Positions 27,101 through 35,203 are shown, numbered from the stretch's first letter. The stretch: DNA of 64,000 nt from Verrucomicrobium sp. BvORR106 (GCF_000739655.1 NZ_BATR01000183.1:1-64000), one strand, 5' to 3'. A program made the numbers and translations. Notes: generated by a model not told the origin, from the sequence alone.

Positions 27101-27356
27101 CATCGCTGGTGCTGCCGCTGGACATGTAGAGCATGTCCTCCGCACCGTTGATTTCCTGTTCCAGCGGGGTGGTCACCGTCTCCTCCACCACCTTCGAACT
27201 CGCCCCCGGATAGGTGGCGGTCACCTGAATGGTGGGGGGCGTCATGTTAGGGTAGCGGGCGATGGGCAGCGAGCGCAACCCCAGCCAGCCTACCAGCAGG
27301 ATCAAAATCGAGATGACCATCGCGAACACGCGACGGTTGATGAAGAACTGGGCCAT
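24171..27356 (-). CDS. RND multidrug efflux transporter (HAE1/AcrB family)
   Basis: 1061 aa, the full HAE1 length. Proton-driven inner-membrane pump that passes drugs and detergents to a periplasmic adaptor and an outer-membrane channel. It has the duplicated 12-helix plan: MAQFFINRRVFAMVISILIL at the start, the proton-relay acidic pair in TM4 (AIGLVVDDAIVVVEAVEHH) and the relay lysine in TM10 (GLAAKNAILIVEFAKVRREA), with porter-domain phrases MTPPTIQVTATYPGASS and RVQGVGAVQIF. The C-terminus is a charged KKEEEEAHVAD tail. Third gene of the TetR-adaptor-pump operon; 24 nt separate it from the adaptor gene. Confidence 0.96.
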   Translation of the reverse strand: MAQFFINRRVFAMVISILILLVGWLGLRSLPIARYPNMTPPTIQVTATYPGASSKVVEETVTTPLEQEINGAEDMLYMSSGSTSDGQSSIKVTFKVGKNIDDAAVDVQNRVARAQPKLPTDVTKNGITVTKQSPDMLLVFALSSPDGTYDDLFLNNYAFLNLQSELARVQGVGAVQIFTQKDYSMRVWLQPDKLAKLGLTANDVSNALAEQNVQAAAGQIGAPPAEKGTEFQFSVNVKGRLVQPDEFGEIVLTTLADGTVVRLRDVARTELGGKDYASFGRINGSPAALIGIFQLPTANALDTAEACKKRMDELATAFPNGMEVKVSFDTTRFVTASIEEVLHTLAEAFVLVVVVVFIFLGNWRATLIPMLAVPVSLIGTFAIFAPLGFTINTLTLFAMVLAIGLVVDDAIVVVEAVEHHIEKGLSPLAATRKAMHEVSGPVVAIALVLCSVFIPVSFMGGITGKLYQQFAITLSVSVMLSALVALTLTPALCVMLLRHREPPKGPLGRGLAAFNRWFDRITGHYVSICRWLIRYAIITLVLLAGLYTGTVGLLKQLPTSFLPDEDMGYLFVITTLPDGASQERTDKVLRKVEDILAKTPGVSDVITIGSLNLLSGARSSNAGVCIVSLKDWKERPDPSEQVAQIVPSIYARVSQIPEALIIPTSPPPIQGLGNAGGVQFELQDRSGRSPEELQEVSNKMLAAAAQRPDLARVFTFYSTQVPQTFVELDRDKIKTLGVPLDSVFGALQSYLGGLYVNDLTLFGRSFQVKVQAEPAYRMVPEDIYNIYVRSADGSMVPFSTFAKVESSTGADLLPHFNLYRTSEITATGAPGVSSGQVIAAMEELAKENLPDGYGYEWTGTALQEKQAAGQQTVILGLALLFVFLVLAAQYESWAVPFAVLFGLPIGVFGAFFGAWMRGLTNDVYVQIGLVMLIGLAAKNAILIVEFAKVRREAGMGIEEAALEGARLRLRPIIMTSLAFILGVVPLVLSSGAGAASRQSLGTAVCFGMSAATLIGVFFIPWLYKEVQTLAEKISGPPKKEEEEAHVADSPTTGITHSAGGA

Positions 27357-27380
27357 GGTGGTCTCCGGTGAGGGTGGATG

Positions 27381-28676
27381 TTACTTGCCGTCGTTTGCTG
27401 CCGGCTTGTTGTCTCCTGAAGGAGCCGCTGGTGCTGTGGGGGAAGATGTGGCCGCTGGCGCTGGCGCAGACGCAGGGGCCGCCTCCGGGGCTTTCTCCGG
27501 AGCGGGCGCTGCGGGTGGAACCGGTTTACCGCCCTCGTCCGTGCTGGCCTGCTGGGGATTCACCACCATGCCGGCCCGTGCTTTCTGCAGACCTTCCACC
27601 ACGACCCTCTCCCCTGCCTTCAATCCGTTCGTGACGATGAAATAATCTTCAAACCGATCTTTGGCTTCAATCGAGCGCTGCTCCACCTTGTTGCCCTCGC
27701 CCACCACCATCACGGACTGCACGCTCTGCGTGCTCACCACCGCCCGCTGGGGCACCAGCACCACATCCGGCCGCTCCTCGGTCATGGCCCGCACCCGGCC
27801 GAACTGGCCCGGCTTGAGCAGTCCCTCGGCATTGGGGAAGGACACCACGATCTTCAACGTCCCCGCCTTGGCGTCCAGCGCTCGATCCGCGAACTCGAAC
27901 TTGCCCACATGCTCATACGTCGTGCCATCACTGAGCAGCAGGCGGAACTGCATGGCCGCGCTGTGCTTGTCCCGCGCTTCATCATCCCCCATGAACCGTC
28001 GCTGAAAGCGGATGTAGTTCCCCTCCGGGACATTGAAATGCACACGCATGGGATCCACGATGGACACCACCGCCAGCAGCATGGTGTCTGAGCTGCTGCC
28101 CACGTAGTTTCCCACATCCACAAGACGGGCGCCGATGATCCCGTCAAAGGGCGCTCTCATCACCGTGTACCCCAGGCTGAGTTCCGCTGAGGTCAGGGCC
28201 GCCTTCAGCGCCAGCACCTCGGAGTCCGCCACCCGCGCATTGGCATTGGCGGTGTCGAGATCCTGCTGAGAGATGGCGTTCTGTTTCACCAGGGGCTCCA
28301 GTCGTTTGGCGTCGGCCCGGGCTCGCTCCGCGGTCGCCTCCGCCTTGGCCACGTTGGCTTTTGCCTGGGCCACTGCCGCCTCATACGGCTTGGGATCGAT
28401 CTCAAAGAGCAGGTCGCCCTTCTTCACCAGCCCCCCTTCACGAAACGGGGCCTGCGTCAGGAAGCCCTGCACCCTCGCCCGGATTTCGACCGTGGCCGCC
28501 GCCTGAGTCTGCGCCACGTTTTCCACAAAGATGGGCACCGTGCGCTGAAGGGTTTGGGCCACGATCACAGCCGGTGGCGGCGGGGCCATGGGCTGCTGCT
28601 TTTTCTTCCCGCACGCGGGCAGGAACACGGCAGCAGTCAGGGCCACCGCCAGATGAGGTACGACGTTGAGTTTCAT
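27381..28676 (-). CDS. RND efflux periplasmic adaptor lipoprotein (AcrA family)
   Basis: 431 aa. The ATG at 28676 begins a lipoprotein signal (LAVALTAAVFLPACGKKK, lipobox LPAC). Domains in order: first lipoyl half and barrel strand (RTVPIFVENVAQTQAAATVE, EIRARVQGFL), coiled-coil hairpin (PYEAAVAQAKANVAKAEATA to DTANANARVADSEVLALKA), second lipoyl half (VMRAPFDGIIGARLVDVGNY), beta barrel and membrane-proximal domain (VVLVPQRAVVSTQSVQSVMV). The last 60 residues are an Ala/Pro-rich low-complexity tail absent from AcrA. It overlaps the TetR gene by 4 nt (ATGA). Confidence 0.94.
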   Translation of the reverse strand: MKLNVVPHLAVALTAAVFLPACGKKKQQPMAPPPPAVIVAQTLQRTVPIFVENVAQTQAAATVEIRARVQGFLTQAPFREGGLVKKGDLLFEIDPKPYEAAVAQAKANVAKAEATAERARADAKRLEPLVKQNAISQQDLDTANANARVADSEVLALKAALTSAELSLGYTVMRAPFDGIIGARLVDVGNYVGSSSDTMLLAVVSIVDPMRVHFNVPEGNYIRFQRRFMGDDEARDKHSAAMQFRLLLSDGTTYEHVGKFEFADRALDAKAGTLKIVVSFPNAEGLLKPGQFGRVRAMTEERPDVVLVPQRAVVSTQSVQSVMVVGEGNKVEQRSIEAKDRFEDYFIVTNGLKAGERVVVEGLQKARAGMVVNPQQASTDEGGKPVPPAAPAPEKAPEAAPASAPAPAATSSPTAPAAPSGDNKPAANDGK

Positions 28677-29311
28677 GGAGGAGTGGATCGGGAGATGGAA
28701 CGGAGCGCGCATTCAGAGACAAACCTGGCCTGGGCCTTCCAAGACTTGGGTGAGAGCAGCCCTGACGCCCACTGGCGAAACAAGGCCACGACCATCCCCT
28801 GGATGACCATGGTAAACAGCCGGGGATCCCCCGGACGGAACTCGCCAGCCTTCTGCCCTGCCGCAATGCGGGCTGCCAGCCAGGATTCGAACCGATGCCT
28901 GAGGTCCTCCAGCCGCTTCTGCGAAGCTGGCTCCTTCATCACCTCTACCCCTTCCGAGAAATAGATCTGGATGAGGGTGATGTCGCGGCTCGCATACTCG
29001 ATCTGTGACTCCACCACCACCCGCAGCGCATCATGGGGGTCCGCTGCGGACTTCACCGCCTCCTGCACATGACGCGTCACGCCAGACATCTGCCGCTCCA
29101 GCAGCCCCATGAAGAGGGCTTCCTTGCCGGAAAAGTAGCGATAGATCGCCCCGGTCGCGTATTCGGCCGCACGGGCAATGTCTTCCATCGAGGTCCGATG
29201 GTAGCCCTTGGCGGCAAACTCCTGCGCCGCAGCCGACAGCAGCCCCTCGATCTTCCGTTCCCGTTCCCGGGTCCGGCGATCGGCTGCTTGCAGTTGTGAA
29301 TCAGCATTCAC
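28673..29311 (-). CDS. TetR/AcrR-family transcriptional regulator of the RND pump
   Basis: 212 aa. Helix-turn-helix near residues 25-65: LLSAAAQEFAAKGYHRTSME, then DIARAAEYATGAIYRYFSGK with the family's YRYF-K signature. The C-terminal ligand domain is helical. The start is a GTG at 29311; there is no ATG before residue 42, which lies inside the DNA-binding domain. The GTG lies within one of two palindromes that look like its operator, so it very probably represses its own operon (tetR-adaptor-pump). Confidence 0.93.
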   Translation of the reverse strand: MNADSQLQAADRRTRERERKIEGLLSAAAQEFAAKGYHRTSMEDIARAAEYATGAIYRYFSGKEALFMGLLERQMSGVTRHVQEAVKSAADPHDALRVVVESQIEYASRDITLIQIYFSEGVEVMKEPASQKRLEDLRHRFESWLAARIAAGQKAGEFRPGDPRLFTMVIQGMVVALFRQWASGLLSPKSWKAQARFVSECALRSISRSTPP

Positions 29312-29330
29312 GTTTCTGAATACGCATTCA
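29296..29330. promoter_or_regulatory. Tandem TetR operator
   Basis: Two palindromes of the form TGAATnnnnATTCA: TGAATCAGCATTCA at 29297-29310 (extended by G/C to 16 bp) and TGAATACGCATTCA at 29317-29330. Their centres are 20 bp apart, two helical turns. The first covers the GTG start codon of the TetR gene. Self-repression by the TetR protein is the natural reading. Confidence 0.75.
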
Positions 29331-29355
29331 CTTTAAGAACTGGATGTGAAGTGAC

Positions 29356-29390
29356 GAAAAAAAATGCCAGCCTCGTCTCGAGGCTGGCAT
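29356..29390 (-). terminator. Rho-independent terminator of the beta-propeller gene
   Basis: A perfect 12-bp stem, ATGCCAGCCTCG (29364-29375) with CGAGGCTGGCAT (29379-29390), 3-nt loop. On the minus strand it is followed by a run of eight T. It ends transcription from the gene at 29420-30487 before the pump operon. Confidence 0.9.
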
Positions 29391-29419
29391 CATGAAATTC
29401 TGAAGGCTGGCGCCCCGGG

Positions 29420-30487
29420 CTATTTCTTGGCCCAGGCCAGACCATCGGCCACTTTGCCCACATCCACGAGGGACTCCACTTTCCAGGTCTGCAGATCGAT
29501 CACGGCCACCTGGGCGCTGGCGTCACAAGACACATAGGCCTTGGCCCCATCCGGGCTGATGACCACTGCCTGAGGAGCAGCGGGCACGTCCACAGAGCGA
29601 CCGAGCTTCATGGTGGCCAGATCCACTTCCACCACCTGGTTGCGATTGATGATGGTCACCACCAGCGACTTGCCGTCCGGAGTGGCGGCCGTGCCATAGC
29701 CGTAGTCCGGCAGCGCAATGCTCTGCTTCACGGTGTTCGTCGCGGTATCCACCACCACCAGCAGCGGCTGCACCTGGTCTGAGGTGAAGGCCAGCTTGTC
29801 ATCCGCCGAAAGGGAGATGCGCTGGGTGCGTGGGGCCACCTTGATGCTGGTGATGAGCTTCCGGCCTTCCAAATCCAACACAGAGACCGTGCCGGATTCC
29901 ACGTTCGCGGTGTAGCCGCGCTTGCCGTCTTTGGAAACGGTCAACATGTGGGACTCGGGATGGCCTGTCGGCACCGAGCCGAGAATCTTGAACGTCTTGG
30001 GATCAATGACCGCCACCGAGTTCTCCAGTTCCGTGGTCACATAGAGCAGCCCCGTCTTCTCGCAGGTGATCGGGCAGTGCGGACGCACCCCTTTGCCAAA
30101 ATCGATCGTCGCCACGATGGCTTTCTTCTCCAGGTCGATCACACGAATGAGCTGGCCATCCGTACCCGGCTTGCCTACACCCGAGTTCCCAAAGATGGGG
30201 ACAAAGGCCAGCTTGCCATCCGCCGAAGCAGACACCTCATGCCCCGTGATGCCTTCTTCCGGCACCACCGCGACCTGCTTGTTGGTCTTGGGATCGATCA
30301 GGGACAGCGTACGGTCTCCTTTGTTGGTGACGAGCACGGTGCCATCCACCACTGGAGCAATAGTTTGAGCTCCCACGATGCCCTGGCAACCAAAAGCGAT
30401 GCAAGCTGCCCCCAACCCGGCGGCGAGCCAGTGCCGGCGTTTGATAACAGGGCGGAAAGGTGAGGGAGAGAGTGCAGTTTTCTTCAT
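29420..30487 (-). CDS. Exported YVTN/YncE-like beta-propeller protein
   Basis: 355 aa. A cleavable signal (HWLAAGLGAACIAFGCQGIV then GAQT) is followed by about seven YVTN-type blades: GTVLVTNKGDRTLSLIDPKT, LLYVTTELENSVAVIDPKTF, RGYTANVESGTVSVLDLEGR, LLVVVDTATNTVKQSIALPD, AYVSCDASAQVAVIDLQTWK. Periplasmic YncE-like propellers bind DNA, metals or partner proteins; the ligand is unknown. It is divergent from a ModE-like regulator gene (108 nt between starts), which suggests joint control with the molybdate genes. Confidence 0.87.
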   Translation of the reverse strand: MKKTALSPSPFRPVIKRRHWLAAGLGAACIAFGCQGIVGAQTIAPVVDGTVLVTNKGDRTLSLIDPKTNKQVAVVPEEGITGHEVSASADGKLAFVPIFGNSGVGKPGTDGQLIRVIDLEKKAIVATIDFGKGVRPHCPITCEKTGLLYVTTELENSVAVIDPKTFKILGSVPTGHPESHMLTVSKDGKRGYTANVESGTVSVLDLEGRKLITSIKVAPRTQRISLSADDKLAFTSDQVQPLLVVVDTATNTVKQSIALPDYGYGTAATPDGKSLVVTIINRNQVVEVDLATMKLGRSVDVPAAPQAVVISPDGAKAYVSCDASAQVAVIDLQTWKVESLVDVGKVADGLAWAKK

Positions 30488-30595
30488 GAGGTGCTTCGAA
30501 GTGAGCTGACATTAACCGGGGCGCAACACGGATCTTTCAGCGGGTGTCCTGTGGGGCCGGTTGCCGATCCGCGCGTTCCGCATTACGCTCAAGCA

Positions 30596-30976
30596 ATGCA
30601 AACACCCGCCGACGTCAAACCTGGTTTCAACTTGCAGCCTCGGTTGCGAGTCTTCTCGGGCTCCGCCATGGTTTTGGGTTGGGGAAAGATCCTGCTGCTG
30701 CGTCAGGTTCACGAGACAGGATCCATTGCCGAAGCGGCGCGGATCCTGGGCATGTCTTACAACCACGCCTGGAGCCTCATCAAACTGATGAACCAGCACT
30801 TTAAGGAGCCAGTGGTATCGGCCAGTCGCGGTGGTCCAGGCAGAGGCGGCGCAGTCATCACTCCCGCCGGGGAGAAGGTGTTGGAGCTCTACGAAGAAAT
30901 GGCGAGCGAGTGCCTGAAAGCCACCAAGACCCAATGGCGTCGGCTGCAAGGGATGCTGAACGATCCCGCTGAATAG
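30596..30976 (+). CDS. ModE-type winged-helix transcriptional regulator (DNA-binding domain only)
   Basis: 126 aa. It matches the ModE N-terminal domain: RVFSGSAMVLGWGKILLLRQ, the helix-turn-helix GSIAEAARILGMSYNHAWSL, KLMNQHF and the wing GGPGRGGAVITPAGEKVLEL. Full ModE (about 260 aa) adds two molybdate-binding MOP domains, absent here, so metal sensing must be indirect or the protein responds to something else. The ATG at 30596 is chosen because conserved sequence starts soon after. It precedes a porin gene and modA in the same direction, and a dyad-symmetric AT-rich element lies between. Confidence 0.85.
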   Translation: MQTPADVKPGFNLQPRLRVFSGSAMVLGWGKILLLRQVHETGSIAEAARILGMSYNHAWSLIKLMNQHFKEPVVSASRGGPGRGGAVITPAGEKVLELYEEMASECLKATKTQWRRLQGMLNDPAE

Positions 30977-31012
30977 TCAGAATCCGAATGGTTGGGCGCT
31001 CATGCCTTGGAT

Positions 31013-31052
31013 GAATATACTTGATAGATGATATCATTGACAAAATATATCA
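31013..31052. promoter_or_regulatory. AT-rich dyad upstream of porin-modA, candidate ModE-type operator
   Basis: Centred on the perfect palindrome ATGATATCAT (31028-31037) with outer half-sites GAATATAC (31013-31020) and AATATATC (31044-31051), an imperfect symmetric arrangement. ModE operators in E. coli have TATATA/ATAACG-like half-sites about this far apart, but the match is loose. TTGATA at 31021 and the TATATC at 31046 could be a weak promoter inside it. Confidence 0.45.
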
Positions 31053-31097
31053 ACTCGATCCATTGGCCACACCGCTCACAACCGGCGGCTCTCCCAC

Positions 31098-32576
31098 ATG
31101 AAAACAAGGCATCAGCCTCTCAAAACGCTGTCACCGGCCCTGGCTGGTCTTCTCCTGCTCTCACACGCGGCGATTCCCGGGCTCCAGGCCGGCACGACTG
31201 CCGCCCCCGCCCCGGCACCTGCCGCGGACAAAAAGCCCGTCAGCGCCGGATTGCTCAATGATGCGCTGCGCCTGCAGAACCCGGCGTTTGATGCCTGGGA
31301 CATCGGCGGCCAGTTCCGTTTCCGCTATGAGTTGAAGGATGATGCCGGGGTGGTCGCCAGCCAGGACTTCATCAGCCGTGGGGTGGACAACGACAACGAT
31401 GTCTTCCTGTTTCGCGAGAAGCTGCACATCGGCTGGCAGCCGGAGTCCTGGCTCAAGCTCTACGTGGAAGGCCGCGGCTCCCAGGCGGAGTCGGATGATC
31501 GTGACCCCAGCCCTGAGCAGGATGTGTGGGACCTGCACCAGGCCTATCTTCAGCTGGGCGATCCCCAGCTCTTCCCCCTCACTCTGAAGGTTGGCCGCCA
31601 GGAGATGACCTACGGCGACCAGCGTTTCGTCGGCATTGGCGACTGGAGCAACACCGGCCGCAGCTTCGATGCCGCGGTGCTGCGCTACTCCTTCAGCAGC
31701 ACAAGCTGGATCGACGCCTTCACGAGCCGCGTTGTCATTCCGCGGGATGATTATTTCAATGAATCCAACGAGTACGACCAGTTCTCCGGCCTCTACGCCT
31801 CCACCCAGAGTCTCTGGACCGGCGTGGAGACCCAGGCGTTTTTCCTCGCCCGGAATGTGAGCGGCAAGTCCCCCAACGCCATCGCCCCCGGCATTGGCGG
31901 CCCCACCGAGCGGGATGTGTACACCTACGGCGTGCGCCTCAAGTCGCTGCCGGACAAGTTCGGCCCCTGGGACTTCGCCTTTGAAGGCGCGGGCCAGTTC
32001 GGCGACATCGTCACCGCCGGCGTGGAGCGCGATCTCCAGGCCTTCGCCCTCACCGGCACGGTGGGCTACACCCTCCGCGATGTCTGGGCGAAGCCCCGTA
32101 TCGCCCTCGGCTATGACTATGCCAGCGGCGACTCCAACGGCAGTGACGGCGATCACGATACCTTCGAGCCCCTCTTCGGCACCAATCACTCCTTCTATGG
32201 GGTGATGGACCTCGTGGGCCTGCGCAACCTCAACAGCCCGCGGATCTCCTTCTCCGTGAAGCCGGCCAAGGGACTGACGCTCTCCGTGGACTACCTCCTC
32301 TTCTGGCTGGCGGACACCAGCGACTCCTTCTACCCGGAGTCCGGCTCCGCCCGCAGCGGCAATGGTTACGGGAAAAACCCACAGTACAGCTCGTTCGTTG
32401 GCTCTGAACTCGATATTGTGGCCAAGTATGCCTTCAACTCCGCCACGGAGTTCCAGCTTGGCTATGGCCACTTCTTCCCAGGCGACTACATCAAGAGTTC
32501 GGTGGGCAGCGTGCCGAGGAACGGCGGTGCCACCGGGGCCGACTGGCTCTATGTGCAGGCCGTTTTCAACTTCTAA
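31098..32576 (+). CDS. Alginate-export-family outer-membrane porin
   Basis: 492 aa. Signal peptide (LKTLSPALAGLLLLSHAAIP, then GLQAG), a short Ala/Pro linker, and an amphipathic beta-barrel that ends in the outer-membrane signature VQAVFNF (aromatic last residue). AlgE-like features are WDIGGQFRFRYELKDD, REKLHIGWQPESWLKLYVEG, KVGRQEMTYGDQRFVGIGDW and NTGRSFDAAVLRY. The name comes from AlgE, but many homologues are general porins and no alginate genes are here. Nineteen nucleotides separate it from modA, so it may help oxyanion entry; that link is inference. Confidence 0.88.
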   Translation: MKTRHQPLKTLSPALAGLLLLSHAAIPGLQAGTTAAPAPAPAADKKPVSAGLLNDALRLQNPAFDAWDIGGQFRFRYELKDDAGVVASQDFISRGVDNDNDVFLFREKLHIGWQPESWLKLYVEGRGSQAESDDRDPSPEQDVWDLHQAYLQLGDPQLFPLTLKVGRQEMTYGDQRFVGIGDWSNTGRSFDAAVLRYSFSSTSWIDAFTSRVVIPRDDYFNESNEYDQFSGLYASTQSLWTGVETQAFFLARNVSGKSPNAIAPGIGGPTERDVYTYGVRLKSLPDKFGPWDFAFEGAGQFGDIVTAGVERDLQAFALTGTVGYTLRDVWAKPRIALGYDYASGDSNGSDGDHDTFEPLFGTNHSFYGVMDLVGLRNLNSPRISFSVKPAKGLTLSVDYLLFWLADTSDSFYPESGSARSGNGYGKNPQYSSFVGSELDIVAKYAFNSATEFQLGYGHFFPGDYIKSSVGSVPRNGGATGADWLYVQAVFNF

Positions 32577-32595
32577 ACAACAGCCCCACTACAGT

Positions 32596-33378
32596 ATGAA
32601 AACACGCACTCTGCTTTCCGTCCTGACCGCCCTGGCAGTGGGCAGTCTGATCCCCCACTCCCTCTCTGCCCAGACGAAGGAACTCCGGGTGTCAGCGGCC
32701 GCGAGCCTCGCCGACGTCCTCAAGGAGATTCACGCTGGATTTGAAAAGGCCCACGGTGCCAAGGTGGAACTCAATCTGGGAGCCTCCAGCGCCCTGGTGA
32801 GACAAATCGAGGCCGGAGCCCCGGCAGATGTCTTCATCTCAGCAGACGCTCCCAAGATGGACCAGCTTGAGAAGGCCGGGCTCATCAACACCGCCACACG
32901 CGAGGACCAGCTCTCCAACGCCCTGGTGGTGGTGGTGCCAGCCGACAGCAAACTTGCCATCACCAGTGGCAAGGATCTGCTGAAGCCCGACATTCGCCGG
33001 CTCGCCCTGGGGGACCCCAAGGCCGTACCCGCCGGAGTATACACCAAGGAGTGGCTCACCAAGCTGGGCCTCTGGGCCCAAGTGGAGGCCAAGGTCCTGG
33101 CCACGGAAAACGTCCGCGCTGCGCTGGCAGCCGTGGAGTCAGGCAACGTGGAAGCCGGCGTGGTGTACAAGACCGATGCCGCCATCACCACGAAGGTGAA
33201 GGTCGCCCTGGAGGTGCCCGCCTCTGAGGGACCGGTCATCACCTACCCCATGGCCGCTCTGAAGGAGGCAAAAAACGCCGATCTGGCAAAGCAGCACCTG
33301 GAGTACCTGGACACCCCAGAGTCCCATGCGCTCTTCCAGAAGTACGGCTTCATCGTGCTTCCTGAACCCAAGCGTTGA
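32596..33378 (+). CDS. modA: Molybdate ABC transporter substrate-binding protein
   Basis: 260 aa, exported (MKTRTLLSVLTALAVGSLIP, SLSAQ). Binds molybdate/tungstate in the periplasm. ModA pattern: ELRVSAAASLADVLKEI, VELNLGASSALVRQIEAGAP, ADVFISADAPKMDQLEKAG, ALVVVVPADS, LALGDPKAVPAGVYTKEWL, VRAALAAVESGNVEAGVVYK and TDA. The serine and alanine-serine loops that hold the oxyanion are present. No modB or modC follows; the next gene is on the opposite strand, so the membrane and ATPase subunits must be elsewhere. Confidence 0.94.
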   Translation: MKTRTLLSVLTALAVGSLIPHSLSAQTKELRVSAAASLADVLKEIHAGFEKAHGAKVELNLGASSALVRQIEAGAPADVFISADAPKMDQLEKAGLINTATREDQLSNALVVVVPADSKLAITSGKDLLKPDIRRLALGDPKAVPAGVYTKEWLTKLGLWAQVEAKVLATENVRAALAAVESGNVEAGVVYKTDAAITTKVKVALEVPASEGPVITYPMAALKEAKNADLAKQHLEYLDTPESHALFQKYGFIVLPEPKR

Positions 33379-33394
33379 TGGGCTTCAACCATCA

Positions 33395-33428
33395 GGGGCA
33401 GTGCCCGCCACCCGGCAGGCACTGCCCC
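33395..33428. terminator. Hairpin between convergent modA and porin genes
   Basis: An 11-bp perfect stem, GGGGCAGTGCC (33395-33405) with GGCACTGCCCC (33418-33428), 12-nt loop. No T tract on either strand; it could serve both convergent transcripts. Confidence 0.55.
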
Positions 33429-33487
33429 CCAACTTAACACAACTCACTAAATGATTTGCTGGGAGACAGGCTGATCTCCCCAAACGG

Positions 33488-34642
33488 TCAGAAGCTCAAC
33501 CGGACCGCGGAGATCCAAGTCCAGCCGCTGAAGCTGCCGCCGTCATCGCCTCCGTTCATGTCGGAGTACTCCACCCCGGACATGACTTTGAGCTTGTCGC
33601 CGTAGAAGCGGTAGTTCAGGCCACCATAGACGGCCTGATGTTCATCCCCTTTTCCGGAGACCAGCTTCTGCTCGTACCGGCTGGTGAGGGAGAGGCCGTT
33701 TTCGCCATCACTGTTCGCATAGGCGTAGCGCACCACAGCCTGCAGCTTCTCCGTGATGTTGTAGTACGGCATGACCAGGAAACCAAACACGTCCGGCTGA
33801 CTGCCCAGACCATCTGCTGCCAGAAAATCCGTGACAAGACCCACCCGTCCCTTTGCCAGTTGCAAGGAGAGGGATCCGGTGTTGTTGAACTTGCGGAATG
33901 CGGTGTTGCCGCTGTCGCCGTCGTTGTAGAAGTACCCCGCCGTGATGAGCCCCTTGTCCAGACCGACACTACTGCTGAAGTCATAGCCGATGCGGGCCAG
34001 GATGCCGGCCCCAGCGTCGAACTCGCTGAACTCCTTCTCAAGATCGCCCGCAAATCCGCCCACGGCGTACACCCAGTGCCCCACCGTGCCCGAGGCCACC
34101 ACACCCGTGATGTATTCAGGCGAAGGCCAGACGGTGCTGGTGATGAGCGAGCGCTCGATCGTCAGGATTTCGTTGGAGGAAGTGCCACCTTCATAGGTGT
34201 ACTCCACCGGCTGCTTGCCGACGCGCAGGCGAAACTCCTTGGCAGGCTTCCACTCGACATAGGCATCCGTGAGACCCGTGTAGGAGGGGTTCACATCGGG
34301 ATTGAGGTCCACCTGGACGTTAAAGGAGAACTCTTTGAGGAAGTCCCCTTTCAGACCAATCCGGATACGACGGTTTTCCCAATCGTCAGCGGAGGAATCC
34401 CCGTCATCCACCACGTAGTACTGCCCATGGTAGCGACCGGTAAGCGCCAGCTTCTGGATCAGCGGGTTCTCCTTGTTTTCATAGATCGTGGCCAGCCCCC
34501 AGATCTTGTCATAGATGGATTCTTCCTTGGCGGGCGCCACCGGTTCCACCGGGGCTTTGCCCGAAGCCGCCGTGACGACTTCTCCCGCCTGGGCCATCGG
34601 CAGCAGCGCCGCCGACAACAACAATGTGTACAGTGATTTCAT
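33488..34642 (-). CDS. OprO/OprP-type phosphate-selective porin
   Basis: 384 aa. Signal peptide MKSLYTLLLSAALLPMAQAG fixes the start at 34642. A barrel of alternating strands ends in VRLSF. Family phrases include LALTGRYHGQYYVVDD, RRIRIGLKGDFLKEFSFNVQ, YVEWKPAKEFRLRVGKQPVE and YNITEKLQAVVRYAYANSDG. OprP-like porins pass anions such as phosphate or polyphosphate; arginine/lysine spacing of the eyelet cannot be judged here. Convergent with modA. A 500-nt non-coding stretch lies upstream. Confidence 0.88.
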   Translation of the reverse strand: MKSLYTLLLSAALLPMAQAGEVVTAASGKAPVEPVAPAKEESIYDKIWGLATIYENKENPLIQKLALTGRYHGQYYVVDDGDSSADDWENRRIRIGLKGDFLKEFSFNVQVDLNPDVNPSYTGLTDAYVEWKPAKEFRLRVGKQPVEYTYEGGTSSNEILTIERSLITSTVWPSPEYITGVVASGTVGHWVYAVGGFAGDLEKEFSEFDAGAGILARIGYDFSSSVGLDKGLITAGYFYNDGDSGNTAFRKFNNTGSLSLQLAKGRVGLVTDFLAADGLGSQPDVFGFLVMPYYNITEKLQAVVRYAYANSDGENGLSLTSRYEQKLVSGKGDEHQAVYGGLNYRFYGDKLKVMSGVEYSDMNGGDDGGSFSGWTWISAVRLSF

Positions 34643-35143
34643 GGAGTCTACTGAGTTTTGATGACCGGTGAGTTCGATCCCTGGGGGCGAGGGCCGGCGC
34701 AGGCTCCGGTGCGGCCTGTCACTGGGGGAAATACTTCTGCAGAGCGCCCCTTCATCAAGCCGACGCGAGGGGCAACATCGGCACACTGCCGCCTGTCCAA
34801 TCCCAGCCGTTTCAGCGGTCTTGCGCGCGGAATATCGATACAGGATTTTGCTAGCGAGGAGCATCCAGACTCGGAGCCAACACCCCCATCACGGTTGCCA
34901 CCGAGTTCCATGCAATAACATGGGCCATCCCCTTCTCCTGCGGATTCGCAGTGTGGGAAGTCATGGAAGGACCCGCTCATGGTTGAGTAGGGCTGCATAG
35001 GGAGAGAATCGTGAGGCGAAGCGCGCCACCGGGCCAGGTAGGACCTGAGATGGAGCGGGGCGCGCATTAGTCTCATATGCGCATAAATGCAAGTATGAGC
35101 GCTTGAGATGAATAGGAGGTTAGGCTCTTCGCTTCGTGGGCAC
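34643..35143. other. Non-coding stretch upstream of the OprO/OprP porin
   Basis: No gene I can support. Its right part (35062-35099) has overlapping palindromes, GCGCAT...ATGCGC and CTCATA...TATGAG. On the minus strand TTGCAT (35087-35092) and TAATGC (35064-35069) are 17 nt apart and could form the porin promoter with a long leader. Otherwise nothing is visible. Confidence 0.35.
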
Positions 35144-35171
35144 AAAAAAAGGCCGGGGGGACACCCCGGCC
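35144..35171 (-). terminator. Rho-independent terminator of the FHA gene
   Basis: Stem GGCCGGGG (35151-35158) with CCCCGGCC (35164-35171), 5-nt loop, followed on the minus strand by seven T (35144-35150). Lies 33 nt after the FHA stop codon. Confidence 0.9.
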
Positions 35172-35203
35172 TTCTGTGAAATTCGCGACTCGGCGCAGCT
35201 GGC

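Noticed and set aside
34648-35145. Minus-strand frame of 165 codons upstream of the OprO/OprP porin
   Set aside because: No domain, mixed composition, and it overlaps the porin's probable promoter region.
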